Below are positions 7,067 through 11,993 of a stretch of 11,993 bases of DNA, piece by piece (the first letter of the stretch is position 1; each line of letters opens with the position of its first letter). A program made the position numbers and the translations under genes. Location: the NCBI GenBank assembly GCA_030587435.1, contig JAUQZC010000002.1:1-11993 (forward strand). The letters run 5' to 3'. The notes below the pieces were generated by a model, which did not search any database, was not told where the DNA came from, and saw nothing but the letters and a program-made list of their open reading frames with translations. This stretch comes from Candidatus Baldrarchaeota archaeon (GTDB lineage: Archaea; Asgardarchaeota; Baldrarchaeia; Baldrarchaeales; DXJG01).

Positions 7067-7485
7067 ACGTTCCAAAGGTGAATTTCTTCTACAGTTTAGA
7101 TAGGATAACACCCAAACCTAAACATTTCTTTATCTAATTTTTAACTTTAAGCTCGTACTTATTGGATAAATTGACATTTCTGTTAAATTCAGCTGGTCTT
7201 GCTTGTTTAGATTTTGCAGGGGCTTGCCCTGGTCATTATAAAGTTTAGTAATTATTATAGGTAACTTGTAAAATCTAAGGATCTTAGAGGTTAATACTCA
7301 AATATAAGGAGCAAATATTTAAATTATAAAGTATACCTGCCTACGTTTCACATTTTGCTGAAAATTTTATAATGACCCTAATTAGATATTTGTTACATTA
7401 AAATACGAATACTTACAAACTAAAATTTTAAGTGATTAAATGATAATAATGTCGAGTAGTCAAGTTTCTTGGAGAGATTCATAAG
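7067..7485. other. Divergent intergenic region between AOR and the ABC operon
   Basis: No coding sequence of convincing length or composition and no tRNA were seen. It holds the bounded inverted-repeat segment (7231-7377) and a GC-rich hairpin (CAGGG/CCCTG, 7217-7231) abutting its left end. It also contains the leader of the ABC operon, with GGAGAG at 7471-7476. No clear TATA box could be chosen for the ABC operon among many AT-rich candidates. Confidence 0.6.
7231..7377. repeat. 147-base segment bounded by 12-base inverted repeats
   Basis: GGTCATTATAAA at 7231-7242 is repeated exactly in inverse orientation at 7366-7377. Similarity continues inward with small gaps (AAGTTTAGTAA against AAATTTTCAGCAA). 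Inside lie a six-base hairpin (TCTAAG-GAT-CTTAGA, 7274-7288) and a direct copy of ATTATAAAGT (7235-7244 and 7323-7332). It could be a small non-autonomous element. It could also be two divergent promoters or operators, since TTTATAATGACC read outwards from each end is TATA-like. No target duplication longer than CT is seen. Confidence 0.5.
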
Positions 7486-8283
7486 ATGAGAACTAGTTTA
7501 TTTGATGTAATGGTTCAAGTAAAAGATCTGGTGAAATTTTTCGGTAACATTATGGCAGTAAATGGGCTTTCCTTTGAAGTTAGGTCAGGTGAAATTTATG
7601 GGCTCCTAGGGCCTAACGGCGCTGGGAAAACAACAACAGTTAAAATAATATGTGGTCTTTTAAAACCTACATCGGGAGAAGTTAAGGTATTCGATATTTC
7701 TCCCGTAGAGAACCCAATTGAGGTAAAGAAGAGGATTGGATACGTACCTGAAGATGTCGTATTGTATGAGTCTTTAACTCCAAGAGAGCTTTTCGAGTTT
7801 ATTTCATCTGTAAGAAACCTTTCTATGGATGTATCTTTCAAAATAGGTTCCCTTGTAGATGCTTTCGACATAAGACAATATTATGATTCGCCGATTGCAA
7901 CCCTTTCCACCGGGACGAAACAGAAAGTCGCAATAATAGCAGCCTTGCTGCACGATCCGCCTCTTCTAGTACTTGACGAGCCTTTAAGAGGTTTAGATGT
8001 TAGATCTTCAAAAATTTTTAAAGAACTTCTCTCCATTCATATTGAAAATGGAGGAGCAGTTCTACTTTCTACACATATAATGGAACTTGCAGAACACCTC
8101 TGTACAAAGGTTGGAATAATTGATAAAGGTAGACTTGTCGCAGAGGGAACGGTCGACGAACTTAGACAACTTATTCATAAAGCTGGCGCAAGCCTAGAAG
8201 AAATATTCCTAAAAACAACGGAACAGGAAGAAGAGGTTGCTGAAGTTGTGAACATGTTGAGGGAGGCGTTTGGCAGAAAATGA
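7486..8283 (+). CDS. ABC transporter ATP-binding protein, exporter type
   Basis: A 265-residue ATPase that would power the permease encoded next. Its motifs are complete: Walker A GPNGAGKTT (42-50), a Q-loop region GYVPED (85-90) with Pro-Glu where Gln is common, signature LSTGTKQ (140-146), Walker B LLVLDEP (160-166), D-loop GLD (169-171) and H-loop H197 in LLSTH. The sequence is closest to the ABC-2/CcmA-like ATPases of drug, polysaccharide or antibiotic-type exporters. A short acidic tail (about 235-265) follows the core. ATG 7486 has GGAGAG nine bases upstream; ATG 7510, at MVQVKDLVKFFG, is a possible later start. Its TGA overlaps the ATG of the permease, so the two are co-translated. No substrate is evident. 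Confidence 0.93.
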   Translation: MRTSLFDVMVQVKDLVKFFGNIMAVNGLSFEVRSGEIYGLLGPNGAGKTTTVKIICGLLKPTSGEVKVFDISPVENPIEVKKRIGYVPEDVVLYESLTPRELFEFISSVRNLSMDVSFKIGSLVDAFDIRQYYDSPIATLSTGTKQKVAIIAALLHDPPLLVLDEPLRGLDVRSSKIFKELLSIHIENGGAVLLSTHIMELAEHLCTKVGIIDKGRLVAEGTVDELRQLIHKAGASLEEIFLKTTEQEEEVAEVVNMLREAFGRK

Positions 8284-9920
8284 AGTTCTCAGAGATGTGG
8301 AGAATCTCAGGCGTTATTTACCGTGAAGTTAACTTTAGGGCCCTACTTTTACAGCAATCAACGGTAAATCTAAGCGATATCAGAGCCGTAAAACGCCTAT
8401 TATCCTCTGTAAGAATGAATAAAATATTAATGTCAATATTTATTTGCATAATGGGTGCTGCGTTAGCGGTAGGCACGTCCTATGCAGGATCAGTTTCCAT
8501 TAATGGAGATATCATATTCGGTAAAGCTATTATAGTTTCAGGATACTTCTTACTGATATTTTTCATTATAGTTTTTTCCTCGCTTTTCACGTCGTCTATT
8601 TTCCTTTCTGTAGATATATTTCAGCCAATTGCAATCTTACCTCTTTCTGATGAGGACTTAGCTAAAGTAACGTTACTAGCATATTTTAGAACCTTTGATA
8701 TTCCGGCAATTCTAGCGATTTTTATTTTCCCAATAATTTTAAGCGTGTCTTCGTTTTCAATAATTCCCTTCGTTCTCGGCGTACCTTTATGTTTTATTGT
8801 TACCTTCTTGGCCGCAATCGTTGCGTTATACCTTGCTAAAGCATATTTTTCAAAAATCACGCAAACCAGCGGGTCGAAATTAAAAAGTATAGGTCGATTT
8901 TTCCTCATGATCATGTGGGGGCTTTTAGCTTTCGGCACATATGCTTTCGGCTCACTTTTCATGGAACTTATGCCGATCTTAATGAACCTCTCCAACAATT
9001 GGCCACCGTACCTAAGAAATGTAATCGTTGCAATTTTCCCTCTATCCCTAGCTTACGTATATAGCGTACTCTTAACCAACTGTTTCCTCTTAACAAAGTC
9101 TACAGCTATAATTGCCTTACTCTCAACCATCTTTACATGTTTGTTAACTTTTTATGGCGCAAAATGGTTAATGAAAACCATAACAACTCTACCTTTTGAA
9201 AGCATGAAGATGCAAGCAACAAAACATGATATTCCACGAGTTTTCAAAATATCGATATCTAATCCGCTGATAGCAATTATGAAAAGGGATTTTCGTTTAG
9301 CCTCGAGAAGCCCAAGTTTGTCATTTATAATAGTCTTCCCGGTTGTCATGTTTTTTATCTATCTTCTTCCGGTTATATTTGGAGCCTTTGATCCCTCATT
9401 TCTAACTTCCATCTTTGGAATGTTAATCTTTTTCTATCCAATGTTTTCCATAACATTAATGTTAGTTGACGGTAAAGCTGGAATGTACACTTTTACACTT
9501 CCACTAAGACATCGCACACTTATAAAAGCAAAAGCGCTTCTCATAACAATATCCTACCTTTCCCTGGCTGTTATTCTTATTTTAACATCTATATTGTTCC
9601 ACGCATTAAATATATGTACTTCGATGCTATTTATTATAATTGCACCAGGAATTTACGTTTCATCCTACTTAATTATGAGTAAAATGGTTAAAAGCTTTAA
9701 AGAAGAAGGACTATCATTCTATGAAATGCAAAAACAGGTAACGTTTATTATTTTTATGCTAATTATTGTCGCATTCCTAATAGGTCTACCGACGCTCATA
9801 TACCTTATAGTGACTCCAAAAATCAAAAGCTTAGGTATTCTCTTTGCAGCGGTGTGTTCTTTATCAGAACTACTGTTAACTGTCTTCATCAACAACAAAT
9901 GGTTGAAAGATTCGCTTTAG
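8280..9920 (+). CDS. ABC-2-like permease with two related halves
   Basis: A 546-residue membrane protein with about 12-14 hydrophobic helices (for example 48-68, 83-108, 139-159, 161-187, 204-230, 246-268, 274-297, 346-369, 376-395, 417-440, 446-465, 487-511, 516-536). Its ATG overlaps the ATPase TGA (ATGA), so it is the membrane part of the same exporter. The two halves look alike. Each starts with a charged stretch entering a helix (AVKRLLSSVRMNK at 36-48; AIMKRDFRLASRSP at 332-345). Each later has an LPL segment before a helix (ILPLSDEDLAK at 119-129; TLPLRHRTLIK at 406-416). Ordinary ABC-2 permeases are about half this length, so this protein may replace a dimer. The N-terminal 45 residues are cytosolic. 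The permease role is clear; the substrate is unknown. Confidence 0.85.
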   Translation: MKFSEMWRISGVIYREVNFRALLLQQSTVNLSDIRAVKRLLSSVRMNKILMSIFICIMGAALAVGTSYAGSVSINGDIIFGKAIIVSGYFLLIFFIIVFSSLFTSSIFLSVDIFQPIAILPLSDEDLAKVTLLAYFRTFDIPAILAIFIFPIILSVSSFSIIPFVLGVPLCFIVTFLAAIVALYLAKAYFSKITQTSGSKLKSIGRFFLMIMWGLLAFGTYAFGSLFMELMPILMNLSNNWPPYLRNVIVAIFPLSLAYVYSVLLTNCFLLTKSTAIIALLSTIFTCLLTFYGAKWLMKTITTLPFESMKMQATKHDIPRVFKISISNPLIAIMKRDFRLASRSPSLSFIIVFPVVMFFIYLLPVIFGAFDPSFLTSIFGMLIFFYPMFSITLMLVDGKAGMYTFTLPLRHRTLIKAKALLITISYLSLAVILILTSILFHALNICTSMLFIIIAPGIYVSSYLIMSKMVKSFKEEGLSFYEMQKQVTFIIFMLIIVAFLIGLPTLIYLIVTPKIKSLGILFAAVCSLSELLLTVFINNKWLKDSL

Positions 9921-10035
9921 AAAACGTAATAACAAAAATTTAATAAATGCTTCTGTATTAATGCATAAGCCGACATTTCAACTAAACTAAGAAATTAAAT
10001 TAATTACATGGCTTTAAATTTATTAAGGTGAATTT

Positions 10036-10062
10036 CGGTAGATAAATTGATAAATGTTACCG
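10036..10062. repeat. Operator-like inverted repeat upstream of the HAD gene
   Basis: CGGTA and TACCG are separated by 17 bases that contain a tandem GATAAATT/GATAAATG. The site ends 21 bases before the proposed start, where a regulator could block transcription. The arms are only five bases, so chance is possible. Confidence 0.35.
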
Positions 10063-10075
10063 TAGGTTAGATACA

Positions 10076-10081
10076 GGGGAG
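10076..10081 (+). promoter_or_regulatory. Ribosome binding site of the HAD gene
   Basis: GGGGAG lies only 2 bases before GTG 10084 but 8 before the in-frame TTG at 10090, so the later start cannot be ruled out. Confidence 0.5.
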
Positions 10082-10083
10082 TT

Positions 10084-10776
10084 GTGGCTTTGTGGGTGTT
10101 CTTTGACTTGGGAGGTACCCTCTTAGATGAAGAACCGTTTATCAGTTTAGTTTTCAGAGAAGTATACAAAATGCTAATAGAATATGACATTAAAGTACAT
10201 ATGAATGACATTTATAAAAAAGTAGAGGAGCTAGTTTTCACAAGAAGATACGGTGACTACTTCTTTATAGACATGATAGAGAATCTATGTTCCGATCTCG
10301 GACAAGATAAAGAAATCGCCTCATCAATCATTGGTTACTACAAATCGAGAATAGCCAATCAATATCTTGAAAAAGTTCATCCTTATCCAGGAGTTGAAAA
10401 AATACTTGAAAGAATGTCTAGGAAATATAAACTAGGAATCATTGCAAATCAAAGCTCAAGAGTTAAAGAATATCTCGAAGACAAATGGAAACTTTTCCCT
10501 TATTTTGATTTAATAGTAATCTCCGAGAATGTTGGCTACCGTAAACCAAATCTAAACATATTTCTACACGCTCTTGGAGAAGCTAATTCCAGCCCTAATA
10601 CGACCTTCATGGTAGGCGACCGCCTTGACCATGACATAAAACCTGCAAAAATTCTCGGCATGGGAACAATAAGAGTAAAACAAGGAATATTTTCGCTCCA
10701 AGAGCCAACAACACCCATGGAAATCCCAGATTTCGAAATATCTCATCTAAATGACCTACTAGATCTTTTCAAATAA
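10084..10776 (+). CDS. HAD-superfamily hydrolase, subfamily IA-like
   Basis: A 230-residue hydrolase of the haloacid-dehalogenase superfamily, mostly phosphatases acting on small sugar or nucleotide phosphates. Motif I is FFDLGGTLLDEE, with nucleophile D8, but the usual second Asp (two residues on) is G10. Motif II reads IIANQSS (119-125), with Ala where Thr or Ser is usual. Motif III is GYRKPN (K154). Motif IV is MVGDRLDHDI (D179, D182/D184), followed by the conserved PAKILGMGTIRVKQG. The helical cap lies at about 15-95. This combination recurs in one HAD branch, so it is not simple decay, but the chemistry may differ from a standard phosphatase. GTG 10084 is annotated; TTG 10090 fits the ribosome site better and would drop two residues. 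It appears monocistronic and cytosolic. Confidence 0.88.
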   Translation: MALWVFFDLGGTLLDEEPFISLVFREVYKMLIEYDIKVHMNDIYKKVEELVFTRRYGDYFFIDMIENLCSDLGQDKEIASSIIGYYKSRIANQYLEKVHPYPGVEKILERMSRKYKLGIIANQSSRVKEYLEDKWKLFPYFDLIVISENVGYRKPNLNIFLHALGEANSSPNTTFMVGDRLDHDIKPAKILGMGTIRVKQGIFSLQEPTTPMEIPDFEISHLNDLLDLFK

Positions 10777-10872
10777 CGTTGCTTCCACAATGGAGCGATA
10801 CCTAAAGTTTATGTAAAATGTTTTGTCATCATCGTTTACATTCAAAACAGTTTAATTCCTTTCCTTCAATAA

Positions 10873-10897
10873 TTCACTAACTTAATATTTCACTAAC
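10873..10897. repeat. 9-base direct repeat upstream of the metallophosphoesterase gene
   Basis: TTCACTAAC occurs at 10873-10881 and 10889-10897, a 16-base period, ending about 17 bases before the proposed start codon. It could be a tandem binding site or a chance duplication. Confidence 0.4.
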
Positions 10898-10914
10898 ATA
10901 TCTAAGCTAGATGG

Positions 10915-11697
10915 GTGGTCTCCTTGAGTTTCACATGGGTATTTCTCCTTATTCTGACGATCATTTTCATCACGTTTGTTCTATGGAACTTTCCGTGGCT
11001 AACAGCTTACTACAAACCTAATATAAGCACCTTTAAAATAGAGGTAAACAAAAAGATTCTTATAGTGTCAGATTTACACTTAAGCCCTTCAAACATTAAG
11101 TATAAGCCTTTAGAAAAAATTGTTAAAAAGGAGAATGTTAAATATTTGGTGATTGCAGGCGATTTCATCGAATATAAACACAAAGAAATAGAAGAAGAAA
11201 AACTCATAAAAATACTTGAAAAAATCTTAAAGAAATTAAACATCAACCAAGAAGACCTAACAATTTTTTATGTACCAAGTAAGTCCTCTCACGACCCAAA
11301 AATAAATAAGAACATAGAATTTCAACTAAATTCAATCAAAGTACACATCATAGATGGAATTCTAAGGCTTGTTTCAAAAAATGCCACATTGTACATTACC
11401 CATGGAGATTACGCTAGTAGGGATGGAGGCATCGCGGCAACAATTAATAGAACATTAAAACTCTTTGGGGTAGATCTATTTCTAGAGAAATTGCTAAGAA
11501 AAATTCTAAAAGTAGAAGAAAACTCGTGGCTGATAATGGGGCATACCCACATACCGGGAATAGATGAATCTAGTAGAGTAGCGAATTGCGGTGCATGGGG
11601 CAGACACATTTTAAGAAAAGAGTCGAACACAGCCATTTTGGTAGACGGTAAAAGCATAAAAATGCTATGCGCAGAAAAACAACAGCAAAACAAGTAA
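10915..11697 (+). CDS. Membrane-anchored calcineurin-like metallophosphoesterase
   Basis: A 260-residue protein with one N-terminal hydrophobic helix (about 7-30) and then a calcineurin-like phosphoesterase domain. Metal-binding motifs are SDLHL (D53, H55), AGDFIE (D83), ITHGD (H163) and MGHTH (H210, H212), followed by the usual NCGAWG turn. The GNH(D/E) motif, which normally gives an Asn ligand and catalytic His, reads PSKSSHD (121-127), with Ser for Asn. The few positive charges before the helix leave the side of the membrane undecided. The protein is rich in Lys and Ile. The start is uncertain: GTG 10915 is used, with TTG 10924 possible; an ATG at 10911 is out of frame. The stop codon overlaps the first ATG of the TnpB fragment, so the natural C-terminus may have been altered there. 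The substrate is unknown. Confidence 0.82.
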   Translation: MVSLSFTWVFLLILTIIFITFVLWNFPWLTAYYKPNISTFKIEVNKKILIVSDLHLSPSNIKYKPLEKIVKKENVKYLVIAGDFIEYKHKEIEEEKLIKILEKILKKLNINQEDLTIFYVPSKSSHDPKINKNIEFQLNSIKVHIIDGILRLVSKNATLYITHGDYASRDGGIAATINRTLKLFGVDLFLEKLLRKILKVEENSWLIMGHTHIPGIDESSRVANCGAWGRHILRKESNTAILVDGKSIKMLCAEKQQQNK

Positions 11698-11993
11698 TGT
11701 CGAAGGTTGAACACGTCGAAACCCGATACAATCTGCCTAACCTAACAAACATAACAGCTCTAATCAATGGAGAAATCATTAGGTGTGACCTTAAAAAGCT
11801 ATACCACATCCACGGGGTTTACGAGGAGAAGAGGAGAAGAATATAAATTTTTCTAAGCATAAGCCTAAGATCGCTGAGAAGCTGATGCAAAAATGCTCTA
11901 AGAGGGAAAAGAATAGAGCTAAAGACTTCATGCACAAATTAACAACCAAGATAACTAAGGAACTGAGGAAGTTTAAGAGCGGAGCGATACTTG
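11697..11993 (+). pseudogene. tnpB: 5'-truncated, frameshifted TnpB (IS605/IS1341-type) remnant, running off the window
   Basis: TnpB is the RNA-guided nuclease carried by IS605-family elements. The reading frame from ATG 11697 gives LTNITALINGE and LKKLYHIHGVYEEKRRRI before a TAA at 11844. The next frame continues without a stop to the window end with KHKPKIAEKLMQKCSKRE, NRAKDFMHKLTT and KSGAIL. These are, in order, characteristic of the central RuvC part of archaeal TnpB. A one-base deletion near 11844 would rejoin the frames exactly, so either decay or a sequencing error explains it. The usual N-terminal 150 or so residues are absent: no related sequence was found upstream in the phosphoesterase gene. 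The first RuvC motif, expected just before LTNIT as GxDxN, is RYNLPN and lacks its Asp. No TnpA or element end is visible. Confidence 0.75.

Noticed and set aside
7067..7230. A possible tungsten/molybdenum-cofactor riboswitch ahead of AOR
   Set aside because: The best AOR promoter is at about 7045-7066, leaving a leader of only about 20 bases, too short for a riboswitch. No conserved RNA core was recognised.
7231..7377. A tRNA or small protein in the bounded segment
   Set aside because: No cloverleaf, no T-loop consensus and no open frame of useful length were found.
11667..11697. An earlier in-frame ATG at 11667 as start of the TnpB frame
   Set aside because: The added residues do not resemble any part of TnpB and overlap the phosphoesterase coding sequence, so they are probably accidental.

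Overview
The window is an AT-rich stretch (roughly one third G+C by eye), most probably from an anaerobic archaeon. Four things point there: promoter-like sites of BRE/TATA type about 45 bases ahead of two start codons, short leaders with GAGG/GGAG ribosome sites, a tungsten-type aldehyde:ferredoxin oxidoreductase (AOR) with a radical-SAM/SPASM neighbour, and a TnpB remnant that looks like archaeal IS605/IS1341-type proteins. A more exact lineage cannot be given from the sequence alone. No rRNA, tRNA or CRISPR array was seen.

Layout. Bases 112-3477 carry three plus-strand genes that look separately transcribed: a small terpenoid-cyclase-like alpha/alpha-toroid protein, the nucleotidase SurE, and a cytosolic PA-domain M28 metallopeptidase. 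Bases 3623-7004 carry two minus-strand genes, AOR and a radical-SAM/SPASM protein. They form the clearest functional pair here: each has its own good promoter, and the second may mature the first or its tungsten cofactor. Bases 7005-7485 are a 481-base divergent intergenic region with a 12-base perfect inverted repeat bounding a 147-base segment. Bases 7486-9920 are a two-gene ABC exporter operon (ATPase and permease, stop and start overlapping); the permease appears to hold two related ABC-2-like halves. Bases 10084-10776 encode a HAD hydrolase and 10915-11697 a membrane-anchored metallophosphoesterase. From 11697 to the end lies a 5'-truncated, frameshifted TnpB fragment.

Most genes are household or accessory metabolism and do not form one pathway. 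The points of interest are departures from family consensus in otherwise recognisable enzymes (M28, AOR, HAD, metallophosphoesterase, toroid protein), the AOR/SPASM pair, the duplicated permease, the bounded intergenic repeat and the decayed TnpB against the phosphoesterase gene. I found no convincing evidence of a wholly new multi-gene system.
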